Shown one piece after another: positions 1 through 9,612 of a stretch of DNA of 33,218 bases (position 1 is the first letter of the stretch; every line of letters begins with the position of its first letter). The notes below the pieces were generated by a model. The model was not told where the DNA came from. It saw nothing but the letters and a program-made list of their open reading frames with translations, and searched no databases. The DNA comes from Coemansia sp. RSA 1804 (taxonomy: Eukaryota > Kickxellomycota > Kickxellomycetes > Kickxellales > Kickxellaceae): positions 1-33,218 of the forward strand of contig JANBTH010000124.1 in NCBI GenBank assembly GCA_027578815.1, in the 5' to 3' direction. The position numbers and the translations under genes are program-made.

Positions 1-712
1 GGCACCACAAGTTTTCTGTGGTTGCCCACGTCACGGCTGCGCGTTACCACCGCCATTATTGCTGGTAGGGCTCGAAGGTTGCCTGGCTGTGTGAATATTA
101 AGCGTCCGATAGAGCAAGGCCACAGTGCGAAACAAGTAATTCTTTTGAAATGCAGCAAGGGGAGGAATCGTAATAAATAGCCAACGTAAAATAAGCGTAC
201 ACCGAATACAAATAGTTCAAATTCAAACAATAGAATACCAGAGGTAAATGCCCAGACATGCATGTATAGTAGTAGCAAAGAAAGAGAAGAGAGAAGACGG
301 AGAGAAGATTGAGATACAACACTTGAAATCCCTACTTTCCAATAAGGTATGACAAATAGGTTGCAGCGAAAAAAAGAGGGGATGAAAAAGATCAAAAAAG
401 TTGTAGCAATGCGTGTATGTTCAGTGAGGAGGAAACGGAAACGCTGAAAGCCAGGGTGATCCGCAACACAGCAGAGCCTGGCAACAAATGCAGCTGCTGT
501 TCTGCGCTGCAGTCCGTTTTCTCGTTTGGAGCAAGCTCTGTTTTGATGTCGCCTATGCTATTTGTACTGGAGTGCGCCTCGCACATCCACATATTTCAAA
601 AAGCCTTTGTTTGCGCACACAGTGGAATGACTACAAATAATCCAAAACAGAAGCACTAAACTGGCTACAATCGCTGTTTGATTGTTGTCAAGATGCTCAA
701 TGCTTTCCTTTT
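1..712. other. Left-edge region without a supported gene
   Basis: No open frame here resembles a known family. On the minus strand an ATG at 54-56 opens a frame that runs off the left edge (about 18 codons, beginning MAVVTRSRDVG). It could be the start of a gene lying outside the window, but it is too short to judge. On the plus strand, frame 1 is open from base 1 to about 177 and gives nothing recognisable. The rest (about 180-700) is A-rich on the plus strand and probably holds the 3' flank of the methyltransferase gene. Confidence 0.3.
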
Positions 713-2098
713 TCATGGGTGGCGCTTTTCTAGCTGATCTGAGGAACTGCGTCGCTCAAAAACATAGGTGCGGTACTGCTTTTGGTCACCATTGGCATCA
801 TCATCTTGCTCTATAGCTCTTTGGACGTCAGCCCATCTGCCCGTCGGCCCATCATTGCTGGCATGTGTGTTGCCAGGAGCCTTCATCCACTTTACCAGAT
901 CGCCGCGTATGGAGGAATCTTCTCTTGAAGCAAGCACAAGGTCAGGGATCTTGGCCATCTCGGCCTCAAAGGCAACAACCTCGGCCCAGTGCGTTTTGCG
1001 TAATGATACGGTCACAATGAATTTGGGCACAGGCTCTGAATAGCGATTACAGGCATTATAACTTGAAGGCGGTGCGAGAAGAAAGTCAACAAGTCGCGGA
1101 ATCACAAGACAATGTTCGATCTCATAAAGGATGTCTGCGGCAACAACCAGGTCAAATGACCCCTTGCTGTTTACCGGGTCGAGTCTGGCAACGTCAATGC
1201 TGGCATAATCGTCGGCGTTGTTAGCTGCCAGATTCTCTATCTGCGCCCCATCCAGATAATGCGTCTGCGGAATGGGAACATGCTCTCTGTCCTTCATTAA
1301 ACGTGCCTGCTCAGCTACTTCAAACCAGTCCAAGAGCATTGGCTTGATAATCCCCATCTCAAGCAGTCCATTCTTTTGAGCGCCAGCATCAACCGCCTTC
1401 ATTATTGTTGGAAGATAATCCGTCATTATCACGGTCTTGCCGTCCTTGTCCGTGTCATTCAAGCAGCCATCAACGGACTCTGCGAAAATGTGTGCAACCG
1501 TAAACCCAACCAGTCCTGTACCACACCCTAATTCTATGCAGCGCCGATGGCCAGAAACATCAACTGCCTTGCGAGCCATTCTTCGCGCAAGCAAGACCGA
1601 CGAGCCCCATGTCTCTCCGCCAATATCTGCTTGCTCAAACCCAATCTCCTGAACATAAATACCGCCGTCGCTCTTTGCAATCCTTGATCCATCGCCATTC
1701 CATAGCACAATGTGTTTGTAGTTATGCTCCGGCACACAATTTCCATCCAGAAGAGCTAGCATGTCGTATGCCAGTTCCATAACGGGCTCCCACTTTGCTG
1801 CATCTAACGAGATGTCCAGCCAGCGTTCAGTCGACATCTTTGCTACATATGCTATCCACTTTTTACAACTCACGCGTTCTGCTTCACTGTCGAGATTTCC
1901 CCATTCATTCCAATAGGCTTCTTTCTCTTCTGTACTGTTGCTTTCTGTTGAATTTTTATCTTTATTATCTTTATCACTAACGGCTTCAATCATGGACCTT
2001 ACATGAATAAGTACATCTATGGTTTCCTCCAGCGTCAGCCGTTGTCCACTAGGATTGTCTAACTGTAAAGGAAAGACCAAAGGCCCTCTCTTCTCCAT
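713..2098 (-). CDS. Seven-beta-strand lysine methyltransferase (methyltransferase family 16 type)
   Basis: Predicted 461-residue S-adenosylmethionine-dependent methyltransferase, uninterrupted by introns. A conserved tryptophan segment (TWGSSVLLARR, about 163-173) precedes SAM-binding motif I (CIELGCGTGLVG, about 187-198). An acidic motif II-like stretch follows (VIMTDYLP, about 223-230), and then FDLVVAADILYE (about 315-326), the D-x-x-Y-type motif of family 16 enzymes. This family, which includes the METTL21/FAM86 group and yeast Efm2/Efm3/Rrg1, mostly methylates lysines of translation factors and chaperones, so cytosolic protein-lysine methylation is the likely role. The roughly 110-residue N-terminal extension with a Lys/Asn/Glu-rich linker (about 43-60) is not diagnostic of one subfamily, so the substrate is unknown. 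The start was chosen because it is the first Met of the frame. Confidence 0.85.
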   Translation of the reverse strand: MEKRGPLVFPLQLDNPSGQRLTLEETIDVLIHVRSMIEAVSDKDNKDKNSTESNSTEEKEAYWNEWGNLDSEAERVSCKKWIAYVAKMSTERWLDISLDAAKWEPVMELAYDMLALLDGNCVPEHNYKHIVLWNGDGSRIAKSDGGIYVQEIGFEQADIGGETWGSSVLLARRMARKAVDVSGHRRCIELGCGTGLVGFTVAHIFAESVDGCLNDTDKDGKTVIMTDYLPTIMKAVDAGAQKNGLLEMGIIKPMLLDWFEVAEQARLMKDREHVPIPQTHYLDGAQIENLAANNADDYASIDVARLDPVNSKGSFDLVVAADILYEIEHCLVIPRLVDFLLAPPSSYNACNRYSEPVPKFIVTVSLRKTHWAEVVAFEAEMAKIPDLVLASREDSSIRGDLVKWMKAPGNTHASNDGPTGRWADVQRAIEQDDDANGDQKQYRTYVFERRSSSDQLEKRHP

Positions 2099-2359
2099 GT
2101 CAAATAAAACCTATATAAGAAAAGAAAAAACAATACTAACAAAAATGTTAAAAAATTGCGAGGTGCAAAGGGAGGACAAAGTAAAATATGTTGACCAAAA
2201 CAAGCAATCTCTTTTCTATACTTTGCCCAAATGCGCAATTGAGATATGGGTGTTTTGATTGATTAATTAGTTGATTGGAAATGCAATAGAAAACGAGCTG
2301 GAATTAGGAATCCCCCGCTCACCGAAAAGGTCGTAATGATCAATCTAATGTTTGAGGTT

Positions 2360-3325
2360 TTAGAAGGCGTTCTTGTTTCTCAGATCAATGCCGAGATCCT
2401 TGTTGGCAGCCTTTGCGTTGCGCATCTTTGCCAGCCACGAGACACCCGACGCATTACCAGCCGAGGCGCGCTTGATGCCGTGGGCGTACTTGGCGTATGG
2501 TGCCTGGTCGGCCTCGTAGCCAGCGGGCGCTGCTGTGGCCTGGTAGGCTGCTGGAGCAGCACCACCGTAGGCGGGCTTGGGGGCCTCGTAGGCAGGCTTT
2601 GGGGCTTCGTAGCTTGGTGCAGGAGCCTCGTAGCTTGGTGCGGGTGCCTCATAGCTTGGCTTGGGAGCCTCATAGCTTGGCGCAGGGGCTTCGTAGCTCG
2701 GCTTGGGGGCTTCGTAGCTCGGCGCAGGAGCCTCATAGCTTGGCTTGGGGGCCTCGTAACTTGGCTTGGGGGCCTCGTAGGCAGGCTTGGTCTCGTATGT
2801 GGGAGCAACCTCCTTTGTGACGGTAGAGGTGACAGTGACGGTGTCATTGACGGTGACGGTGGAGGTGTAGCGATCGGTGACGGTGACGGTCGCAATGGAA
2901 GTCACGGTAACCGCGGGCGGGGCAGGGTGAGTGACAGTCTCCGTATCGGTGACGGTCACGGTGCTTGGCTCGACGTAGGGACAGGTCTGGGTCTCGGATG
3001 GCTCGACGCCTTGGTAGACAGGGTAGGTGGGCTCGGGGACCTCGGAGGATGGCTCGACCTCCTCGCTCGTGTACGACTCGGCAGAGTAGATGGGCGTGCT
3101 GTATTCCTCGGTGGTCTCGGATGATGGCTCCACGCTCTCGTATGCCTCGTACTTGCCGCCAGCAGCAGCAAGCATCTTGCCGCGCATGTACGGCTGAGCC
3201 ATTGGCATGTTGGCGACGGCCTGTGCGTTCTCGTATCCTACCCATCCTGGCTGGGCGGTGACCACCGCGGCGGCCGCGAGAAGAACGAGCATGGAGTCGA
3301 TTTTGATGCTAATGTTGTTGAGCAT
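2360..3325 (-). CDS. Secreted YEAP-repeat protein with a Thr/Val-rich segment
   Basis: A 321-residue predicted secreted protein of no named family. A hydrophobic signal peptide (LVLLAAAAVVTA) begins after Met12. The first ATG (3325) has a good A-rich context, but translation could also start at Met12 (3292), which gives a signal peptide like those of the related genes at 12364 and 25294. The middle holds a Glu/Ser/Tyr-rich stretch (VEPSSE, YTSEEVEPSSE) and then alternating Thr-Val runs (TVTVTDTETVT) typical of O-glycosylated fungal wall proteins. About nine heptads of the type KPSYEAP/APSYEAP follow. The C-terminus (about 35 residues, ending RNKNAF) is non-repetitive and basic. No GPI-attachment tail is visible. 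A wall or extracellular structural role is inference. Confidence 0.75.
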   Translation of the reverse strand: MLNNISIKIDSMLVLLAAAAVVTAQPGWVGYENAQAVANMPMAQPYMRGKMLAAAGGKYEAYESVEPSSETTEEYSTPIYSAESYTSEEVEPSSEVPEPTYPVYQGVEPSETQTCPYVEPSTVTVTDTETVTHPAPPAVTVTSIATVTVTDRYTSTVTVNDTVTVTSTVTKEVAPTYETKPAYEAPKPSYEAPKPSYEAPAPSYEAPKPSYEAPAPSYEAPKPSYEAPAPSYEAPAPSYEAPKPAYEAPKPAYGGAAPAAYQATAAPAGYEADQAPYAKYAHGIKRASAGNASGVSWLAKMRNAKAANKDLGIDLRNKNAF

Positions 3326-4266
3326 TTTGTATGTTGGTGAACAGGTTATTGAATGCTATAATGCGAAATGTTCGTGTAGTTCTTTTGGTTATGAGTATGT
3401 AGGTCACAAATGTTTGGGGGAAAGAGTGTGCAATAGTTGGATGGGTGATACTTGGTCGAACTTGACAATGGGTGTTGTTCTCTGTTTATATAGTCTGGCA
3501 AACCATCTCTCATGAGAGACGTTGTGAAATCCTCAAAGGTTGCTGGCGTCCGTTCCCTTGTGTGCTGTGAAGAAATAAATAAAAAATACGAGGCCTGCCA
3601 TGGCGTATACAAAACAAAGCACATGGGCTATGCACAGACGTTTTTGCAAGCGGTTTCATATCCACCAGCACTAAAAGTGGGTTGGTACGCTGACTAACAA
3701 AATTCCTCTTGCTCATGCTTCCAAACCACTGGCTTCAAACTCTTGCCAATTTCTCTCGTGCTCGTCTTAGCAATGTATGTGTGGTGATGCGTCGTGGATT
3801 CTGTTGCTGTCGTTTCATACACATGCTGCCATCTGCCAACTAAAACAAAGTAACTCAACAGAACAATGTTTTAAACCTCGATAGACAGCAGCAGACGAAC
3901 AACACCAGTTTTTTTGGCATAACCTTCTGACTATGTGTGGGGATTAAAAACATTTAATATATAGCCATGTCTCCGCCATTTACATCTCCAGCAGCACGGT
4001 TTGAACCGCTATTTCGGCGGCTTGCTGTCCACCAAAGCAGTGCTTATGCCGCTGCTTTCTGTGATTGGACGATAGTAAAGGCGGTGGGGCTTTCTGAAGA
4101 ATGTCATTTCATTCTTTTTCAGAAGCTCAGGGAAGAGCTTTACTCTACGTCACCAATTGCTCGAAAGCCATGCGTGCTTTTTTCTTGGGTCAAGCGGGAA
4201 AAGAGTACCTTCTGCTCTCTCTTTAAAGTTCCAAAAAATAAACTTTTACAACAATAGCATTATAAA
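3326..4266. other. Divergent intergenic region
   Basis: This is the shared 5' region of the secreted YEAP-protein gene (minus) and the metallopeptidase gene (plus). A 96-codon plus-strand frame at 3967-4257 ends just before the metallopeptidase ATG, but it resembles nothing and is more likely leader or promoter sequence. Apart from the TATA box of the minus-strand gene I see no clear elements. Confidence 0.4.
3485..3492 (-). promoter_or_regulatory. TATA box of the 2360-3325 secreted-protein gene
   Basis: On the minus strand this reads TATATAAA. It lies about 160 nt upstream of the first ATG (about 193 nt from Met12). The other two YEAP-like genes have a TATA element at a similar distance. 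Confidence 0.55.
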
Positions 4267-6837
4267 ATGAATCACTTTCAGAAAATAAAAGAAAAGTTTG
4301 AAAGTCTGGCTCTGTCCAACCATGGCCAGCAAGAGCAGTCCGGCTCGAACAGAGGTTACCCGGCGCAAGGGCATAATTACCAGCAACAGCAGCAACAGCA
4401 ATACCAATACCAGAACCAGAACTACCAAAGCCAGGCCTCACCCGAACAAGCACATGCTCAGAACACCTATGCTCCCGGCTCCTTTGGCCAAGGCTACCCT
4501 CCTGGCGGCGACATGGGTCCCGGAGGTTTTTACTTTCCTCCCGCTTCATCTGGATCGCCCTATCCGCCTCCACCAGGCAATGGCTTTCGGCCCTATCCGC
4601 CATCGGGTCCGCAAACCAGCTATCCCCCTTCTTACCCGCCAGCTACGATGGATAACAAGAGCAGAGACCAGACCGAGAACGCTCGCCCTCCTAACCCGCC
4701 AAGCCTTGCAAACGAGATGAGGAACATCCGCACCGCTGATGTGCCACCGGGCGTTCCACTGCCACTGGACCAGCACGACATCAATCCTGAAACTGACAAT
4801 GGCTCGCAAGCCCACATCCTGGACGGCAAGAATGGCGACTCTGGCAACAGGAATATGGTATTCCTTAACATAAAGAATGACGAGCTTGTTCACCAGCGGT
4901 TCCTGATTGTCTATGGCCAGGTCCCAGGAATCAAGGGGAACGACGACAGAGTGGTTATCCGCCATCCATACTTTCCTCCGCTGACATTCCCAGCAGTAGA
5001 CGGGTACTTTAAGGTTCTTGCAGAGCTTGAGAACGGCGACAACGGCCTAAAGTTCGAGTACTTGCATAACCAAGAATGCATCTGTCGAGGCCAGCTTAAT
5101 GTGAAAATGGCCCCGCATTTGGACAAGCCGCCGCTCCTTCTTAGCATCATGCTTGGCAGAGACTCCAATGGCATCTTTGACGCACCGCCGAATGCACGTG
5201 GTCGCGGTGTGAACGATCTTGATGCTGCTATTCGTAAATTCCGTTGCTGTGTTTACATGTGGCAGGCATTTATGGCCGAGCAGCTGTACAGACAAGGCTT
5301 TGGGCGCCGCACATTCCGTCTTGAGGAGTACTACGAACCAGACACAATGGCCCGCGATAACGCCAAGAGGATGACAGCCAGGATTCATGTAATCAGGTCC
5401 AAGCTTAGCGTTGCTGAGCTCCAGGACAAGGAGCTTGCTCAGCAGTGGAAGCCGCCGCCAGGATACAAGCGTAAATCGGACCAGTCTCTATTTGGCGTTG
5501 TTGGCGACGCACTGAACGACTACGGTGCATTCAAGGGCAAACATTATATTGTCTGTCTAATAGCCGATTCGCACTGGGACTCTCAGATGGGCGTTCTTCT
5601 GGGACATGCTGCGCTTGGCGGCGGAGGCGGAGATCGTCGTTTAGGTGTCTTTGGCTCTCACACAACGCACTCGTGGCCTGCCAATGCCGAGGAGATTGCG
5701 ACAAAGCTGCTGGATACGACCAAAACGGACACCCGCTATCTTGTCAACGACTGCAATGAGTGTGGCGAGTACTGGCGTGCTGCGAACATTGGGATGGGTG
5801 CGTTTTTGCACGAGTGCGGGCATATGTTTACGCTTGCGCATACTCCAACCGGGATCATGCTACGCGGCTTCAACGACTACAACCGCACGTTCATGGCGCG
5901 TGCTCCCAACTGGAAAGGGCCTGTGCGGCAGCGGGACGAAGCTGGATCGCACTGGCATCGCACCGACATTATCCGACTGCGCCATCACCCTTGCATGCGT
6001 CTGCCTAGCGATCCACCGCTGCACCCGAATGAGCTGGACGAGGGAGGGTTTGACATACTTCCTCTTGATGGAGGCCTGCAAATCCAATCCGAAAACGGCA
6101 TAACGATGATTGAGGTCTGGGTCAATGGCAAATACCGCATCCACCGCGAGTACACGACAGAGAACCTTGAGCAAAGACGAAATGGCTCGCTGCCAGCCGA
6201 CCAAAGCGAGAAGGTAACCGACTTTCCGCCGAGGGTTGTCATTGAAATGGAAAAATGGCGCTATTGGGCTGGAGGCTGGGAGGATTCAGATAACATAGAG
6301 CTTGTGCTGACGTCGCGCGCCAATAGCACGTTTAACTTCAACGACGCATACGCGCTTATCAGACAGCCTTATGAACGTGACAATAATGGAAATGTTGTGA
6401 TCAAGGCAAACCAGCTTGGTCAAGGAGCAATGAAGGACTCAAAGAAGTTCTCTGCTCGCTTTTCATCAAAGGCCATCAGATCATCCTATCCAAAGCTCCG
6501 GGCCATCGAAATCCACTCTGGAAACTTTATTGATGGAGTCAAGTTTGTTATGGAAGATGGCTCCAAGCAACAGGTGGGCAACTGCCTTGGTGGAAACCTA
6601 GATGTCATGCACATTGAGCCAGATGATGACTTGGACCATATCATTGTCCGGTCTGGATGGTGGATTGACGGCTTGGAGTTTGTCACTACAAAGCGCCGTT
6701 CCAGCGGATGGAAGGGCGGAAACGGAGGCGGCAGACACATTCTGAAGCCACCAGCCGGCTATGGCTGGATGGGTCTTTCGGGAAGTGGTGCCGGCTGGCT
6801 CGACTCCTTAACTATGCACTATTCAAAGTGCGTATAA
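4267..6837 (+). CDS. Putative zinc metallopeptidase with C-terminal jacalin-like domain (Yil108w family)
   Basis: An 856-residue intronless protein. Residues about 15-160 are low complexity, rich in Gln, Tyr, Pro and Gly (a CAG/CAA run encodes seven Gln near residue 40). The central part (about 190-700) matches the eukaryotic putative metallopeptidase family of yeast Yil108w. It carries HECGHMFTLAH with H515, E516, H519 and H525, followed by TPTGIMLRGFNDYNRTF. This is a metzincin-like HExxHxxxxxH zinc site in which Thr occupies the position of the usual Gly. The C-terminal part (about 717-856) is a jacalin-like beta-prism lectin fold: repeated Gly-aromatic strands such as IEIHSGNFIDGVKF and IIVRSGWWIDGLEF. 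No signal peptide is present, so a cytosolic location is likely. Substrate and sugar ligand are unknown. The start is the first ATG of the frame. Confidence 0.85.
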   Translation: MNHFQKIKEKFESLALSNHGQQEQSGSNRGYPAQGHNYQQQQQQQYQYQNQNYQSQASPEQAHAQNTYAPGSFGQGYPPGGDMGPGGFYFPPASSGSPYPPPPGNGFRPYPPSGPQTSYPPSYPPATMDNKSRDQTENARPPNPPSLANEMRNIRTADVPPGVPLPLDQHDINPETDNGSQAHILDGKNGDSGNRNMVFLNIKNDELVHQRFLIVYGQVPGIKGNDDRVVIRHPYFPPLTFPAVDGYFKVLAELENGDNGLKFEYLHNQECICRGQLNVKMAPHLDKPPLLLSIMLGRDSNGIFDAPPNARGRGVNDLDAAIRKFRCCVYMWQAFMAEQLYRQGFGRRTFRLEEYYEPDTMARDNAKRMTARIHVIRSKLSVAELQDKELAQQWKPPPGYKRKSDQSLFGVVGDALNDYGAFKGKHYIVCLIADSHWDSQMGVLLGHAALGGGGGDRRLGVFGSHTTHSWPANAEEIATKLLDTTKTDTRYLVNDCNECGEYWRAANIGMGAFLHECGHMFTLAHTPTGIMLRGFNDYNRTFMARAPNWKGPVRQRDEAGSHWHRTDIIRLRHHPCMRLPSDPPLHPNELDEGGFDILPLDGGLQIQSENGITMIEVWVNGKYRIHREYTTENLEQRRNGSLPADQSEKVTDFPPRVVIEMEKWRYWAGGWEDSDNIELVLTSRANSTFNFNDAYALIRQPYERDNNGNVVIKANQLGQGAMKDSKKFSARFSSKAIRSSYPKLRAIEIHSGNFIDGVKFVMEDGSKQQVGNCLGGNLDVMHIEPDDDLDHIIVRSGWWIDGLEFVTTKRRSSGWKGGNGGGRHILKPPAGYGWMGLSGSGAGWLDSLTMHYSKCV

Positions 6838-7417
6838 GTAGGGAGGAAGCTTTCGTTTTGAGCATGTCATTTTTCTTTCATGTGGAAATGAGCCCATGTG
6901 AGAAACATGATTTAGTCTTCTTGGAGAGTTTCTTTTTTTTTTTTTTCTTGGAAGCGTGGCGCATTGGACAAGCGTTCTGCCTTGCATGTTCACCAAAACG
7001 ATTCTGTTCTTCAGCCTACTATTTCGGCCCCCTTTTCACTTTTTTCATATGCGAGTCCATAAGGATAATTGTGCTTCTTGTTGCTGTTGTTACATCTAAT
7101 AGCGGCTGAATGGATTCAACGTGTACCATGCACAATTATCACGTTCTAGCAAAAGAAACAATGGTCACTTCTTTCACATATTCACATTCGAACAGATATT
7201 TGTCATTAGACTAGAGATTAGGCTAGAGGGTATTTGGTGCGTTTTAATGATAGCAAAACCTGTCAAAGAATATAAAATCTAACAAAAAGTTTTCCTTAAT
7301 ATTCCTTGCATGTGGCCTTCTTTTTCCTAGATTCCAAGGATATGACATGTCATCTTTTTCACTCAATAAATTTATATATTCTATCATTACACTGGCAAGT
7401 GTGGTGTTGTACTAATT
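6838..7417. other. Intergenic region between metallopeptidase and transporter genes
   Basis: No gene supported. It contains a T run (about 6931-6946). At about 6955-6990 a short stretch (GCGTGGCGCATTGGACAAGC) resembles a tRNA 5' half and A box, but no matching B box or acceptor stem follows. The remainder is AT-rich 3' and 5' flanking sequence. Confidence 0.4.
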
Positions 7418-9100
7418 ATGTCTACCGAACCGATTATTGCACATATTAGCTCAGACCACGAGGGTGACTCTAGATCTTTCAAAGAAAAAAGCAACATAGA
7501 TAGTAACCGCAAACTGAGCGAGGAGAGCTCATCTCACCTTCTCAATAGCAGCTCCGACGTGCAAAGCAAATGCTCATCAGTCAGCACTTTTATAAACATA
7601 ATGTAAGCTTGGAATAGTATGTCGTTGTAATACTCTTGGTCTTGAGTATTATTTTTTTCAATAGCTAACAAACACAGGACTTTATCGTGTAGATGTCTTG
7701 CAGTTGGTGTTGGGTCTCTACAGCTCTCCTATACGCTAAACCAGAGCGGATGGTTTGGCATATTGTTTATTGTATTTGCAGCTGCTCTGTCATTTATAAC
7801 CGCAGCCCTTACCATAAAATGCGTTTATCTTAAGCCGTAAGTATATATAGCCAAATTTGACAATAACTGTGTATAATGACACATATTTTACATTGCTTAG
7901 TAACTCTCACAGTTTAAAAAAATTAGGGGCGGTGGAAGAATAGACGGATACCACGATATTGGGCTTGAGGCATTTGGAAAGCCAGGTTACTACACGATTG
8001 CTGTGTTTAACATTGTAAATATTATTGGATCAGTAGGAATATACGTTATTCTGTCAGCAAACAACATATCCCATCTGTTTGCACAGATAAATTTACATGT
8101 CAGTTCAAGATTATTGATGATTGCAACCTCGGCAATTATGTGTGCACCAACGCTATTTGCAAAAACGCTTGGTGAAACGCTGATAGTGGGTCTTATTGGA
8201 ACCATCACTTCGGTTATTGCGACTGTTGTCGTGGTTGTCATATCCTGTGCCTACCCCATTAGAAACGGCGAGATACACGCTGGAAATACAGTGATTCACA
8301 CAGGAAATGTATCTCATTATGGCGTGATTCCTGGAGGATTTGCCATGGCGCTGACATCCGTGTCGTTTGCTTATATCAACACGACCATTGTTCCACATCT
8401 TGAGGGAGGAATGCGTAGGCCGCAAATGTTTAACAGGGTATTTTCAGCGTCGTTGGCGGTTATTGTTGCAATATACTTGGTAATGGCAACCACGGGCTAC
8501 GCTGCCTATGGCGATCAAACAAAATCTCCAATAACGCTAAACTTTCCTGATTGTAAGTATGCTAGCATATGGCTCTGTCACAACAGGTGCAAATAGCTTT
8601 ATTAAGCTCATAATATCTTTTTTCCATTGCTAATTGCAAACTGACAAAGGCTTCTTATTTTGTATTCTACATCTGTAGTTTGGCCGACGGTAATGGCAAC
8701 CATCTCGATTACAATCCACGTTCTGTTTGCAGGTCCTTTGTTTTTGGTGCAGATGGCGTTGGAGATAGAGCATGGCCTAAAAATTGAAAGAAAAGGCAAA
8801 CACCAAGAGCGAATTTGGCGACTGTGTATCAGGATAGCATCTGCTCTAGTCATCCTTGCAATATCCGAGGCACTACCTTTTTTCGAGGATGTGATTTCGC
8901 TAGTCAGCGCCCTTACAAATCCCGTGTTAATCTACTTGACCCCAATTGCATGCTACATCAAGCTAAAAGGATGGAAAAACTGTAGCAAAGTAAACTTGGG
9001 CCTCTTAGGGCTTTTGCTGACATTCGGGATGCTTGTGAGTGTGATTGGGCTTGTTGAAACGGTAAAAGATATCCTTCACGCATACAAGGGATCCAAATGA
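7418..9100 (+). CDS. AAAP-family amino acid transporter, four exons
   Basis: Spliced model join(7418..7602, 7678..7836, 7927..8552, 8679..9100), 463 residues. All three introns are GT-AG (donors GTAAGC, GTAAGT, GTAAGT) and the phases agree. A hydrophilic Ser-rich N-terminus of about 60 residues precedes the first membrane segment, with the AAAP/SLC32 signature VGVGSLQLSYTLNQSGW. About ten or eleven hydrophobic segments follow, including FNIVNIIGSVGIYVILSANN and AYINTTIVPHLEGGMRRP. The next conserved block (MATTGYAAYGDQTKSPITLNF) is split by intron 3. The family moves amino acids with protons. Fungal members (Avt type) usually sit in the vacuolar membrane and some in the plasma membrane, so location and substrate are inferred only. 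The fragmented open frames are explained by splicing, so this is an intact gene. Confidence 0.85.
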
Positions 9101-9208
9101 CCAACATAAATTTTACCCACCAACAAAAACAAATTTTGTTAATTAAAAAAATTCAAGTATTAACAAACTCCAATGACTTGGGGGAGTTCAAAATGTGGAG
9201 TAGTCAGT

Positions 9209-9515
9209 CTATTTGCTAATAGTTAACTCCATGTTTTCCATTAAACCTGGTTTTGGTACAAACGCTTGCTGTATGCGTCGTATGTGCTTCTCCACAACCA
9301 AATCCTTTAAGTCTATGCCCCACACGTTTTCAAAGGTTTGGTAGTCTTCAGCTGTGTACATCCGTTGTTTGGTACATCGGTGTGCTATTAATTACGCTTT
9401 TGCGTGCCATTGACAGAATATAGTAGTGTTATACTGCCAGACAAATAAATAGTGTGTGTACTGAAAATGACAGATAAGGAGCGCTTTAAATACCTGTGTC
9501 AATTCTTCCTAACAT
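9209..9515 (-). CDS. Possible small two-exon gene of unknown function (65 aa)
   Basis: Model complement(join(9209..9384, 9494..9515)). Exon 1 encodes MLGRIDT. Its donor is GTATTT, the intron is 109 nt and ends ATTAATAG, and the phases join to give a 65-residue product. The second exon is more persuasive than the first: RMYTAEDYQTFENVWGIDLKDLVVEKHIRRIQQAFVPKP has balanced composition and a likely amphipathic helix (DLVVEKHIRRIQQAF). A 50-residue version starting at the internal Met (9359-9361) is also possible. I recognise no family. The gene would converge on the transporter and diverge from the 9613 gene, with about 100 bp between the two start codons. It has no signal peptide or membrane segment. 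Confidence 0.4.
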
Positions 9516-9612
9516 CCGTCAGATATCCTCTAGATAGCAAAGCACCAAAATTTTTTACTTGTTTTAAATACTACTTACATTTAATAATTTCTTACGATAA
9601 ACATACCTGCAA

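Noticed and set aside
1..56. Possible minus-strand Rho-type GTPase start (RKLVV near the edge)
   Set aside because: The next visible bases give CC, which does not continue the expected VGDG motif, and only 18 codons are in view.
2336..3124. 262-codon plus-strand frame, Trp/Gly/Leu-rich
   Set aside because: It reads the YEAP repeats backwards. The minus frame has a signal peptide, a TATA box and regular heptads.
3967..4257. 96-codon frame just before the metallopeptidase gene
   Set aside because: No family resemblance, and it is out of the downstream frame. It is more likely promoter or leader.
6950..7000. tRNA-like start (GCGTGGCGCATTGGACAAGC)
   Set aside because: The A-box resemblance is clear, but there is no GGTTCGA-type B box, no matching acceptor stem and no anticodon arm. 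At most it is a decayed tRNA-derived scrap.
7418..7606. 62-codon stand-alone Ser-rich protein
   Set aside because: It is exon 1 of the amino acid transporter: a GTAAGC donor at its end joins in phase to the first membrane segment.
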